A stretch of 64,000 bases of DNA. Source: Aliisedimentitalea scapharcae. Lineage in GTDB: Bacteria; Pseudomonadota; Alphaproteobacteria; Rhodobacterales; Rhodobacteraceae. The notes under the pieces were generated by a model that was not told where the DNA came from, did not search any database, and was given only the letters and a program-made list of their open reading frames with translations. Positions within the stretch are counted from its first letter, which is position 1; each line of letters starts with the position of its first letter. Below are positions 51,188 through 59,232 of this stretch, piece by piece. Location: assembly GCF_045277565.1 (NCBI RefSeq), contig NZ_CP123584.1:2232001-2296000 (forward strand). The letters run 5' to 3'. Position numbers and translations under genes: made by a program.

Positions 51188-52411
51188 GTGAAAACTGAAC
51201 TGGATGTCAGATGGCAGGGGTTTGACCTGGCCAATCCACCAGATGGGTTCATAGAAAACCCGTTTCCCTTTTATGATGCATTGCTGGCGCATGCGCCGGT
51301 ATTGCAACAGCCGGACGGTTCGGTCCTGCTGTGTCGTCACGTGGATCTGGACCGAATTTATCGTGATACAACGTTGTATTCGTCTGACAAAAAGGCGGCC
51401 TTTGGTCCCAAGTTCGGCGTCGGATCCCCCTTGTTTGAACATCACACCACATCCTTGGTCTTTAACGACCCTCCCTTGCATACCCGTGTTCGCAAGATCA
51501 TGACCTCGGCGTTGACGCCGCGCGCCATTGCGCGGATGGAGCCTGGGCTGATCGACACGATTGATCATTTGCTGGACGCACTGGCAGGGCGTGATCAGGT
51601 CGACCTGATTACGGATTTTGCCTCCTCCATCCCGATCCAGATCATCGGGAACTTGCTGGATATCCCGATCGAAGAACGAGGTCCGTTGCGGGATTGGTCA
51701 TTGGCGATCCTGGGCGCACTGGAACCTTCGCTGAGCGAAGCGCAATTGGAACGCGGTCACACCGCCGTGCGGGAGTTCAAGGTGTATCTACAGGATCTGA
51801 TCGCACGGCGTCGGGCACATCCGGGTGATCCGGAAACCGATGTTCTGACGCGGTTGATCCGGGGCGAAGGCGTGGATGCACAGCTGAGCGAAATAGAGTT
51901 GATGCAGAATTGTATCTTTATTCTGAACGCAGGTCACGAAACCACGACCAACCTGATTGGCAATGGTCTGGCGCTTTTGAATGATTTCCCCGACTCGCGC
52001 GCATTGTTGTTGCAGGATCCGGCCCTGATCAATCCTGCGGTCGAAGAGATCCTGCGGTTTCGGTCGCCCAATCAGTTTGGCAACAGAGAAACCACGGCCG
52101 AAATCCAGATGGATGGTCTGACGATCCCGGCGGGGACCAATCTGCATCTGTGTATGGGGGCCGCGAACCGGGATCCGTCAGAGTTCGTTGACCCAACCCG
52201 GTTCGATATCACCCGTAAACCCAATCGGCATCTTGCTTTTGCCGGCGGGCCGCATGTGTGCGTGGGGTTGACTTTGGCGCGGCTCGAAGGTCGGATCGCC
52301 CTTTCGCGGCTTTTGTCGCGGTTCCCAAATTACACCTGTCTTGCGGGGCGCGAATCCGGTGGGCGCATACGGTTCCATGGCTACGCCAGTTTGCCCGCGC
52401 GGATGATGTGA
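51188..52411 (+). CDS. Cytochrome P450
   Basis: 407 residues, soluble class I bacterial P450. I-helix oxygen-binding motif AGHETTTN (about 255-262), ExxR in EEILRF (about 291-296) and heme loop FAGGPHVCVGLTLAR (about 348-362, Cys thiolate). It needs a ferredoxin and reductase, neither encoded nearby, so electron partners must be elsewhere. The substrate is unknown. It starts with GTG 51188 after AGGAAG. Its stop is 7 nt from the convergent response regulator stop, so the pair does not share a transcript. Confidence 0.93.
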   Translation: MKTELDVRWQGFDLANPPDGFIENPFPFYDALLAHAPVLQQPDGSVLLCRHVDLDRIYRDTTLYSSDKKAAFGPKFGVGSPLFEHHTTSLVFNDPPLHTRVRKIMTSALTPRAIARMEPGLIDTIDHLLDALAGRDQVDLITDFASSIPIQIIGNLLDIPIEERGPLRDWSLAILGALEPSLSEAQLERGHTAVREFKVYLQDLIARRRAHPGDPETDVLTRLIRGEGVDAQLSEIELMQNCIFILNAGHETTTNLIGNGLALLNDFPDSRALLLQDPALINPAVEEILRFRSPNQFGNRETTAEIQMDGLTIPAGTNLHLCMGAANRDPSEFVDPTRFDITRKPNRHLAFAGGPHVCVGLTLARLEGRIALSRLLSRFPNYTCLAGRESGGRIRFHGYASLPARMM

Positions 52412-52418
52412 GCCAGGG

Positions 52419-53084
52419 TCAGAACAAACCGGATTCTTTTGCGGTCAGGGCCGCCTGAGTCCGGTTCTTGACGTTCAGCTTGCGGCACAAGGTACGCACA
52501 TGCAGTTTGATCGTAACTTCCTGCAATCCCAATGTCAGGGCGATTTCCTTGTTGGATCGCCCTCTGCACAATTGTTCGAGCACCTGGAATTCGCGCCGGG
52601 TGAGCTGGCGTGTCAAAGGATGGTCCTGACCCGCCTGTTCGTCCTGCAACAGTGAAACCGGAACGAATTTTTCGCCGCTCAACATGAAGCGGATGGCGTT
52701 GATCATCGAATTTGCGGTCAGGGTCTTGGGGAGGAACCCGATTGCACCGTGTTCCAACGCCGCCTGGGCAATTTTGTTCGTTGCATTGCCGGACAGGATC
52801 GCCACGGCCTTGCCGCCATTGTGCTGCAAGGCCTGCGTCAGCCCGTCCAACCCGTTCATTCCTGGCATATCATAGTCCAGCAACACCAGGTCAAAGGGCC
52901 CGGAACGTTTGATCGCCGACAATGCAGCCGGTAGAGAAGAAACCGTTGAAATTTCCGAGACGATTTCATTGCGCACATAGGCGGCGATGGTTTCCAGGAC
53001 CATGTCATGGTCGTCAGCAATGAGGATTTGCAATTGTGCGTCGTCCTGACAATTCCAGCTTGGAATCAAGCTATGGGTAATCAC
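52419..53084 (-). CDS. LuxR/NarL-type response regulator
   Basis: 221 residues from GTG 53084; a TTG at 53033 (MQILIADDHD) preceded by AGGA gives a more standard 204-residue start, so the start is uncertain. Receiver domain: IADDHD acidic pocket, phospho-Asp in VLLDYDMPG (about 66-74), Ser in ILSGNA and Lys in GFLPKT. C-terminal LuxR HTH (LTRREFQVLEQLCRGRSNKEIALTLGLQEVTIK, about 158-190). It is divergent from the PruR-like/hybrid-kinase operon, whose C-terminal HPt domain could donate phosphate to it. That pairing is inferred from position. Confidence 0.9.
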   Translation of the reverse strand: MITHSLIPSWNCQDDAQLQILIADDHDMVLETIAAYVRNEIVSEISTVSSLPAALSAIKRSGPFDLVLLDYDMPGMNGLDGLTQALQHNGGKAVAILSGNATNKIAQAALEHGAIGFLPKTLTANSMINAIRFMLSGEKFVPVSLLQDEQAGQDHPLTRQLTRREFQVLEQLCRGRSNKEIALTLGLQEVTIKLHVRTLCRKLNVKNRTQAALTAKESGLF

Positions 53085-53324
53085 GTGGCATTCAAACCGG
53101 AGAATCGAACAAAAGTGTCTGATTCTTAGATCCTTTTACCGAAAAGGCATATAGTTGACCAATGACTATCCAATGTTAGAAAACTTGGTGTTAATGCGCA
53201 TTTATAACACAGGTTACTATACTAAAGTAGTAGTATGTGATCGAATGCTCCTGTGCTCGGGGTGACGATGTATGGCACTCTCGCGTCGTTTGAAAAACCA
53301 ATGTCCTGAAGTGTGGGGGAATTG
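53085..53324. promoter_or_regulatory. Divergent AT-rich promoter region of the signalling module
   Basis: 240 nt between the response regulator and the PruR-like gene, markedly AT-richer than its surroundings. It holds a near-palindrome around 53214-53236 (ACTA-t-ACT-aa-AGT-ag-TAGT pattern). Both promoters must lie here, and the inverted repeat is a candidate binding site for the regulator, but I cannot assign -35/-10 boxes with confidence. Confidence 0.4.
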
Positions 53325-53837
53325 ATGCTGCGGCGAACTTTTATACAGGCTGGAAGTGTTGCAGGCCTGATGCTGGGTGGCCCGGCCTGGGGGCAGGAAC
53401 AGCAAGCCGAACCAGACAGGGCAGTCTTGTTGACGGTACGTTTGGCCGAGGGTGGTCAGGAAAAGACGCTGGCAGAATTCACCTTGAAAGACCTGAAGTC
53501 GATGCCGATCACAAGGTTTCAGACCAAAACCGTCTGGACCGAGGGCACACAGGAATTTACTGGTGTTGCTTTGTCCGATTTGATGAAACAGCTGGAGATT
53601 ACCGCCGGCACTGTGGAAGCCTGGGCAATTAATGACTATCTGGCCGAAATTCCCATGACGGACGCACGCCCCGAGGGGCCGATCATTGCGTACCTGCGCA
53701 ATGGGGACGAGATGTCGGTTCGGGAAAAAGGGCCGTTGTGGGTGGTGTACCCCTATGACAGTGACCCAGCGTATCAACGCGAAGAGATTTACGTGCGCAG
53801 CGTTTGGCAGTTAAATCGCCTTATCCTGAATCCCTGA
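53325..53837 (+). CDS. PruR-like periplasmic sulfite-oxidase-fold (pterin-binding) protein
   Basis: 170 residues. The start LRRTFIQAG resembles a Tat signal (RRxFI) with a hydrophobic core and a cut near AWG/Q (about 23). The mature part is an Oxidored_molyb/SUOX-like domain (FTLKDLKSMP, TEGTQEFTGVALSDLM, DYLAEIPMTDARPEGPIIAYLRNGDEMS, PLWVVYPYD, VWQLNRLI). It contains no cysteine, so it cannot hold molybdenum through the usual Cys. In Agrobacterium tumefaciens the similar protein PruR binds pterins in the periplasm and controls a membrane GGDEF/EAL protein. Here the next gene, 20 nt later, is a membrane hybrid kinase, so a PruR-like ligand-sensing partner is the best guess. Confidence 0.75.
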   Translation: MLRRTFIQAGSVAGLMLGGPAWGQEQQAEPDRAVLLTVRLAEGGQEKTLAEFTLKDLKSMPITRFQTKTVWTEGTQEFTGVALSDLMKQLEITAGTVEAWAINDYLAEIPMTDARPEGPIIAYLRNGDEMSVREKGPLWVVYPYDSDPAYQREEIYVRSVWQLNRLILNP

Positions 53838-53857
53838 GCGAGTGACGCGGGACTTAT

Positions 53858-56380
53858 ATGCCAACAAGATCCCCGCACATCCGCCGCCTGCTGGTCATTG
53901 GTCTGTTTCTGGTTGTCGGTCTGGTGATTGTCGGGTCGCAGACCATTCGGCTGGGCAGGGATGTTCTGTGGCAGTTGGATCAACTGTCAGTCACGAGCAC
54001 GGACAATGTGCAGTGGAACCTGGTGCAGAGCGAGGTGGAGTTGATGCAATTGCAGATTGCGGTTGTGTCAGCACAGGAAAGCAGGGGCAGCCTGACCAGC
54101 CTGCGGCGTCGGTTTGATGTGTTCTATAGCCGGGTTCATACGTTTCGGGAAAGCTCGTCTTATGCGCAATTGTTTCAGGACGCAGGGTCCCCGGACCATA
54201 TTGCCGAAATGGTTGATTTTTTGGATCGCTGGGTCGGAGTGATTGACGGATCAGACGCAAATCTGATGGCGTCTCTTGAAGACTTTGTTTCCGAGATCAA
54301 AGCCTTACAGCCAAAAGTTAGATCATCTTCCCTGGTGGCTGTCCGGGTGCATGCCAGCCAATCCGACGCCCGTCGAGATGCGATTGGGCAAACATTGGCC
54401 GCCATGGTCAAGGCGGCTTTGGGGTTGGCTGCAATTCTGGTGGCCGGGGTTTTGTTGTTGATTCAGATGTACCAGAGATTGGGGCGCATTTCCAAGGAGC
54501 GAGAGGGCGTTCGTGCCCGTTTGGAGGGCATGGTATCGTCGTCTTTGGATGCGATCCTGACCATCAATCGCAGTGGCGAGATACGGGATTTCAACGCCGC
54601 GGCCCAGGAATTGTTTGGCTATTCGCAGGCGGAAATGCTCGGGACGCCAGTGACACAGTTGGTTCAGACACCAGCCGACGGATCGGACCACCCCCGGGAT
54701 TTGGTCGATGTCCTGTTACAAGCGGCCCACCAAAGCGATATTGCCCAAAAACGTCTGGCCTTGACTGGCAGGCGCAAGTCCGGAGAGCCGTTTTCAGCGG
54801 AATTGTCGCTCAGCGAAACCTATTCCGAGAGCCAGGAAATCCTGGTGATTTTTCTGCGTGATATCTCGGATCGGGTGCGATACGAAAACGCCCTGCGCCG
54901 CGCCCGGGACGAGGCGCTGGCAGGAGAACAGGCAAAAAGCCACCTGTTGACCGTGATGAGCCATGAGATGAGAACACCGTTGAACGGTGTGCTGGGCGCA
55001 TTGGACCTGTTGGAGCATCAAGACCTCAAACCCGACCAGATCCGCCTGGTTGACGCGATACGGGTGTCTGGGGATCTTTTGCTGCATCATGTCAATGATG
55101 TGTTGGAACTGTCCAGATTGGAAGCCGAGGAGACGGCGCTCAACCGGGCGCGGTTCGATCTGGAACGTCTGGCCCAGGCGTTGGTGGACAGCCAACAGGC
55201 TGTTGCGCGCAAAGGCAACAATACGCTTGAATTGCGGTCCAATTTAAACGGTCGTCAGATCGTGTTCGGAGACGTCAGGTTGGTGCAGAAAGCAATGCTC
55301 AATCTGATCGGAAACGCATTGAAGTTCACCCGGAACGGCGAAGTCTGTATTGAACTGGATCGACTGGCAGGAACCGCCGAAGTCGAGATCCAGATCATCG
55401 ACACAGGCCCGGGGATTGCGGACGGGGATCTGGACCGGATCTTTGACGATTTCGTCACCATTGACCCCAGTTTTTCCCGAATGTCCGAAGGCACAGGGCT
55501 GGGGCTCGCGATTGTCAAACGGATGGTGGAAGCGATGGAAGGGCGGATCGGTGTCGAGAGTGTCGAAGGCGAAGGTAGCCTGTTTTGGATGCGCCTGCCG
55601 CTGCCCGTGGTTCGGTCTCCGGAAACCAGCCCACAGGGTGGGGTGGACAGCCCAATGGCCCTGCAGATGGATTGCGCCCGTATTTTGGTTGTAGAAGACA
55701 ATGAAATCAACAGGATGCTTCTGGCTTCGATGCTGCGCAACCAGGGACATGTTGTGGTCGAGGCAGAGGATGGTCAAACCGGCATATCGGCGGCCCAACG
55801 GCAAGGCTTTGACCTGATTTTTATGGACATCAGCATGCCAGGGATGGACGGGATTGAGGCCGCGCATCAGATTATGCGCGACGGGCCAAACCAGACGACA
55901 CCAATCGTGGCGCTGACGGCACATGCCGGCATCGAAGATCAGGATCGGTTCATGGCCTCTGGTTTCGTCCAGGTCGTCACAAAACCGTTCACCGGCGAAG
56001 ATCTGGAGAACGCTATTTCGCGATGGACCGAGTATTCGATGGGCAGCTTTTTGCAGGGTACGGGATCAAATCGAAACAGTGTTGAACTGCTGTGTCAGAC
56101 AGTGGGAGATGACCATGTGGCCAGGCTGTTGCAGGACGTCAAATCAGATGTGGACCATCTTTATGATGAGATAAAGCAGGGAATGATCCTGTCTGGTCAG
56201 CAAAAAAAGCAGATCCACAAATTGGCTGGTTCCATCGGAGTTCTGGGGCTGCAGGGGAGTGGGTTTCTGGTCCGCTTGGAAATGGGAGACACGGAAGTGA
56301 GCGAACAAGATCTGCGCGCACTGGATTTGTTGCGCAAGGAAGTTCACCATCTGGTGCTGAACACCGCGTCCAGACCATGA
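53858..56380 (+). CDS. Hybrid sensor histidine kinase with REC and HPt domains
   Basis: 840 residues forming a full phosphorelay. Two membrane spans (about 10-28 and 184-205) flank a periplasmic domain of about 155 residues without a recognised fold. Next come a PAS domain (about 222-335), HisKA with MSHEMRTPLNG (H369), HATPase (N486, DTGPGI at 515, GTGLGL at 545), a receiver domain (D614, phospho-Asp D657, K709) and an HPt domain with IHKLAGS (H787). The operon mate is a PruR-like periplasmic protein. The likely final acceptor is the divergent LuxR-type regulator. What it senses is unknown; pterin via the periplasmic partner is inferred. Confidence 0.93.
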   Translation: MPTRSPHIRRLLVIGLFLVVGLVIVGSQTIRLGRDVLWQLDQLSVTSTDNVQWNLVQSEVELMQLQIAVVSAQESRGSLTSLRRRFDVFYSRVHTFRESSSYAQLFQDAGSPDHIAEMVDFLDRWVGVIDGSDANLMASLEDFVSEIKALQPKVRSSSLVAVRVHASQSDARRDAIGQTLAAMVKAALGLAAILVAGVLLLIQMYQRLGRISKEREGVRARLEGMVSSSLDAILTINRSGEIRDFNAAAQELFGYSQAEMLGTPVTQLVQTPADGSDHPRDLVDVLLQAAHQSDIAQKRLALTGRRKSGEPFSAELSLSETYSESQEILVIFLRDISDRVRYENALRRARDEALAGEQAKSHLLTVMSHEMRTPLNGVLGALDLLEHQDLKPDQIRLVDAIRVSGDLLLHHVNDVLELSRLEAEETALNRARFDLERLAQALVDSQQAVARKGNNTLELRSNLNGRQIVFGDVRLVQKAMLNLIGNALKFTRNGEVCIELDRLAGTAEVEIQIIDTGPGIADGDLDRIFDDFVTIDPSFSRMSEGTGLGLAIVKRMVEAMEGRIGVESVEGEGSLFWMRLPLPVVRSPETSPQGGVDSPMALQMDCARILVVEDNEINRMLLASMLRNQGHVVVEAEDGQTGISAAQRQGFDLIFMDISMPGMDGIEAAHQIMRDGPNQTTPIVALTAHAGIEDQDRFMASGFVQVVTKPFTGEDLENAISRWTEYSMGSFLQGTGSNRNSVELLCQTVGDDHVARLLQDVKSDVDHLYDEIKQGMILSGQQKKQIHKLAGSIGVLGLQGSGFLVRLEMGDTEVSEQDLRALDLLRKEVHHLVLNTASRP

Positions 56381-56455
56381 CATTGCTGGCCGCGGGTCAA
56401 TCGCGCGGTGTCAGCAAATGCGACACGCGGCAACGCCCCCGTAGGTTTTGCATTC

Positions 56456-56491
56456 AAAAAAAGGCCGCACCCGTGAGCGCGGCCTTGTTTT
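56456..56491. terminator. Bidirectional terminator between the kinase and IalB genes
   Basis: AAGGCCGC (56461-56468) pairs with GCGGCCTT (56479-56486) around ACCCGTGA-type loop bases. T runs lie on both sides (AAAAAAA before, GTTTTAT after), so it can stop transcripts from both convergent genes. Confidence 0.8.
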
Positions 56492-56524
56492 ATCCGATCA
56501 GGGGAACCCTGTTTCTGTTTGATG

Positions 56525-57124
56525 TTACTGTTTGACGATATCGACGACGTCAAAACCGGCGGTGAACCCTTTCAGCGACAGATCCAGTTCCACCAATTGG
56601 TCCGGTGCGGGCGCAGGGCGCAACGAGATCTTGGCAGCATTGCCTTTCTTGAAGGCCTCAATGTCTTCGCCAGTCAGCCCGATCTGGGCCACACACCCAA
56701 TGGGATTGCAGAACGAGTAATTGTACCGCTTGCCGGCACCACCATCCACCGAAATGGTCAGTTGGGCGGGCAGGAGGGTTTCCAGCGGAACCACAACCGT
56801 TGCCCCGGCCACGGCCTGACCGCCGTCCTCGAGCCGGAACAGCGACATTTCGGCGATCGGGTTGCCATTGTTGTCCACGAGAACCTGCAAAAGCGAGCAA
56901 GGGTCGGTTTCGGCCTCTGTCTTGATACAGGCCAAATCCCAGTCACCGTGTTTCGCCTTGGAGTACCGTTCACCCAGCTGGGGACCATCTGCGACCGGTT
57001 CGCCCAGGTCGAGAACCGACGGGGTTTCACCGTCAGCGGACGTATCCCCGGTTTCCTGTGCAGCCAGGGGGGCGGTCATTGCGATCATCGCAGCCATTGA
57101 AATCGGAGTCAGGTATTTGAACAT
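56525..57124 (-). CDS. Invasion-associated locus B (IalB) family periplasmic protein
   Basis: 199 residues: signal peptide (about 1-22, ending PLAAQ) and an IalB domain (about 50-190) with GERYSKAKHGDWDLACIKTE, DPCSLLQVLVDNNGNP, LPAQLTISVDGG and YNYSFCNPIGCVAQIGLT, including the four Cys typical of this family. In pathogens IalB relates to host-cell entry, but it is widespread in free-living alphaproteobacteria, so no virulence is implied. Promoter must lie between the start and the candidate sRNA terminator at 57262. Confidence 0.88.
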   Translation of the reverse strand: MFKYLTPISMAAMIAMTAPLAAQETGDTSADGETPSVLDLGEPVADGPQLGERYSKAKHGDWDLACIKTEAETDPCSLLQVLVDNNGNPIAEMSLFRLEDGGQAVAGATVVVPLETLLPAQLTISVDGGAGKRYNYSFCNPIGCVAQIGLTGEDIEAFKKGNAAKISLRPAPAPDQLVELDLSLKGFTAGFDVVDIVKQ

Positions 57125-57257
57125 GAATGCCTCATTTTTCTGTAAAGGGCCGTCTTTGGTGACGCTCTACCATGGTCCACAGGTGAAGTCAGGGACTTAA
57201 GTAATGTGTCGGCGGGAAATCTCGTATGAAACTTGCGGGTCAAATGGCCCATAAACA

Positions 57258-57331
57258 ACAAAAAAGGGAACCCGATTGGTTCCCTTTTCTGGAATTTTTT
57301 TCTCCCCGTCGGACTGGCCGACTTAGTTATT
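57258..57331 (-). ncRNA. Candidate small RNA B (minus strand)
   Basis: An orphan terminator (57262-57288) lies upstream of the IalB promoter, so some transcript must reach it from the right. A promoter TTGACC (57366-57361), 17 nt, TAACGT (57343-57338) would start near 57331, giving an RNA of about 73 nt. It would have a small GTCGG/CCGAC hairpin (57308-57322), an A-rich linker and the terminator. No expression evidence. Confidence 0.35.
57262..57288 (-). terminator. Orphan terminator hairpin
   Basis: AAAAGGGAACC (57262-57272), loop CGATT, GGTTCCCTTTT (57278-57288); 11-bp perfect stem. On the minus strand it is followed by TTTTTTG. No protein gene ends nearby, which is why I infer a small RNA upstream. 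Confidence 0.75.
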
Positions 57332-57454
57332 GGGGGGACGTTACGAAAGGCTAGGCTAACGGTCAACAGGTTTGATGAAAAAAAACCTGTCGGTCAGGCT
57401 TTGCTTAGTGCGCAACCGTATAAACAAAGATCGCTGCCAACAATTGGGCAACCT

Positions 57455-57477
57455 GCAAAAAGCGCACCGCTTTTTGC
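57455..57477. repeat. Perfect 10-bp hairpin upstream of yjgR-type gene
   Basis: GCAAAAAGCG (57455-57464), CAC, CGCTTTTTGC (57468-57477). It lies between candidate RNA A and the promoter of candidate RNA B. It may belong to the leader of the YjgR-type gene (160 nt further on) or to the minus-strand RNAs; I cannot tell. Confidence 0.45.
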
Positions 57478-57479
57478 CC

Positions 57480-57553
57480 AAAAAATGACCGTGCCCAGAG
57501 GCACGGCCCAGTCTGACAGGGAGGAAGTGTCCGAAGGAACAGAAGATCTGCCC
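57480..57553 (-). ncRNA. Candidate small RNA A with a CUUCCUCCC loop (minus strand)
   Basis: On the minus strand GACA and TGTC (57531-57515) close a loop reading CTTCCTCCC, an anti-Shine-Dalgarno sequence. A terminator follows: CCGTGCC-TCTG-GGCACGG (57506-57489) and six T (57485-57480) after TCA. A weak promoter TTAACC-18-TATTGT would start it near 57553. The layout resembles rhodobacterial CcsR and rhizobial alpha-r14 sRNAs that display CCUCCUCCC loops. Alternatively the plus strand reads as a purine-rich leader of the next gene. Confidence 0.35.
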
Positions 57554-57637
57554 CGCGAACAATAATGACTATCGCAGGCAAAGGTTAACTTTGTATGGTC
57601 AGGGCGGGACGTTGAATTCAGAGGGAAAACGGTAGCA

Positions 57638-59188
57638 ATGGACGGCAAGATCTTTATCGGCGGCGGCGATGTTGAATACCGTGAAAAACAGGGTTTGACG
57701 TTGAAATATGCGAATCGGCATGGGTTGATTGCAGGTGCCACCGGCACGGGCAAGACCGTAACCTTGCAGATCCTGGCCGAAGGGTTTTCCAACGCGGGCG
57801 TGCCGGTGATCCTGTCAGACGTCAAAGGCGATCTGTCAGGACTGGCGCTGGCGGGCTCGGTCGATCACAAGTTGCATCAACCCTTTATGGACCGCGCTGC
57901 AACGATCGGGTTTGATGATTTCGGGTATCATGCGTGCCCTGTGACATTCTGGGATCTGTTTGGTGATCAGGGGCATCCGGTGCGCACCACTGTCGCCGAA
58001 ATGGGTCCGCTGTTGCTGGCGCGTCTCCTGGAGCTGACAGAGGCGCAGGAAGGCATTCTGAATATCGCCTTTCGCCTTGCCGATGAACAGGGACTGGCGC
58101 TTTTGGATCTCAAGGATCTACAGGCTCTGCTGGTTTGGATCGGTGAAAATCGCGCAGAGCTGAACCTGCGCTATGGCAATGTGTCGATTGCGTCGATCGG
58201 GGCGATCCAGCGTCGGTTGCTGGTGCTGGAAAACCAGGGCGGTGCCCAGTTCTTTGGTGAACCGGCTCTGGAACTGGCGGACCTGATGCGCACCGACGAT
58301 CACGGCAAAGGCATGGTCAATATTCTGGCCGCTGACAAACTGATGTCATCACCGGGGCTGTATGCGACCTTCCTGTTGTGGTTGCTCAGCGAATTGTTCG
58401 AAGAGCTGCCCGAAGTTGGCGATCCGGACAAGCCCAAGCTGGTGTTTTTCTTTGACGAGGCGCATCTGCTGTTTGACGATGCGCCCAAGGCGTTGATTGA
58501 CAAGGTTGAACAGGTGGCGCGTCTGATCCGGTCCAAGGGCGTCGGGATCTATTTTATCACCCAGAACCCGGCGGACGTGCCCGAAGACATTCTGGGGCAA
58601 CTCGGCAATCGGATCCAACATGCGCTGCGTGCGTTTACCGCCAAGGATCGCAAGAACCTGAAGCTGGCGGCCGAGACCTATCGTGAGAACCCGAGGTTCG
58701 AAACCGAGGACGCCATCCGCGAGGTGGGTGTCGGCGAGGCGGTGACCTCGATGCTGCAAAAGAAGGGCGTACCCGGAATTGTCGAACGAACCCTGATCCG
58801 TCCGCCATCCTCGCATCTGGGGCCGATCACCATTGCGGAACGCAAACGGATGATGGCTGTGTCGGACATGGCTGGCAAATACGACACCCCCAGGGATCGC
58901 ACCTCGGCCTATGAAATCCTGGCCAAACGGGCACAACAGGCCGCGACCGAGGCCGAACAGATCCAGGAGGCAGCAGAGGAGCAACCGCCCTTGCAGCGCG
59001 AATACACCGCGGCGCGGCGCTACACGGGTGCCAGAGTCAGCCGGTCGTCTGCACGTGTGGCAACGTCCCGGCGCAGCAGCGATACCTTTGGGTCCGCGAT
59101 GAAACATGCGGTGATCAAGGAGCTCAAGGGCACCACAGGTCGCCGCCTCGTGCGTGGTATTCTGGGGTCCCTGTTCAAAGGTCGCTGA
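57638..59188 (+). CDS. DUF853/YjgR HerA-like ATPase
   Basis: 516 residues. P-loop GATGTGKT (about 32-39), Walker B LVFFFDEAHLLFDDAP (about 268-283) and GNRIQHALRAFTAKDRKNLKLAAETYRENP (about 325-354) match the DUF853 family (E. coli YjgR), related to the HerA-FtsK superfamily. The C terminus is basic and probably DNA-binding (SRSSARVATSRRSS). Its function is unknown. It is preceded by a long hairpin-rich leader and followed by a bidirectional terminator. Confidence 0.93.
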   Translation: MDGKIFIGGGDVEYREKQGLTLKYANRHGLIAGATGTGKTVTLQILAEGFSNAGVPVILSDVKGDLSGLALAGSVDHKLHQPFMDRAATIGFDDFGYHACPVTFWDLFGDQGHPVRTTVAEMGPLLLARLLELTEAQEGILNIAFRLADEQGLALLDLKDLQALLVWIGENRAELNLRYGNVSIASIGAIQRRLLVLENQGGAQFFGEPALELADLMRTDDHGKGMVNILAADKLMSSPGLYATFLLWLLSELFEELPEVGDPDKPKLVFFFDEAHLLFDDAPKALIDKVEQVARLIRSKGVGIYFITQNPADVPEDILGQLGNRIQHALRAFTAKDRKNLKLAAETYRENPRFETEDAIREVGVGEAVTSMLQKKGVPGIVERTLIRPPSSHLGPITIAERKRMMAVSDMAGKYDTPRDRTSAYEILAKRAQQAATEAEQIQEAAEEQPPLQREYTAARRYTGARVSRSSARVATSRRSSDTFGSAMKHAVIKELKGTTGRRLVRGILGSLFKGR

Positions 59189-59202
59189 CGCGGCGAACAA
59201 AA

Positions 59203-59232
59203 AAGCGCGGCCCCGAACCTGGGACCGCGCTT
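59203..59232. terminator. Bidirectional terminator between YjgR-type gene and livM
   Basis: AAGCGCGG (59203-59210) pairs with CCGCGCTT (59225-59232) with a 14-nt inner part. A run of A precedes it and TTCTTTCT follows, so it stops both strands. Its right arm merges with repeat copy 3. Confidence 0.8.

Noticed and set aside
56525..57124. Virulence factor (IalB)
   Set aside because: IalB-family proteins are widespread in free-living alphaproteobacteria; nothing else here points to host invasion.
57233..57565. A 110-codon plus-strand frame before the YjgR-type gene
   Set aside because: It runs straight through a terminator hairpin and contains several further hairpins, and its composition is not protein-like; sRNA or leader explains the region better.
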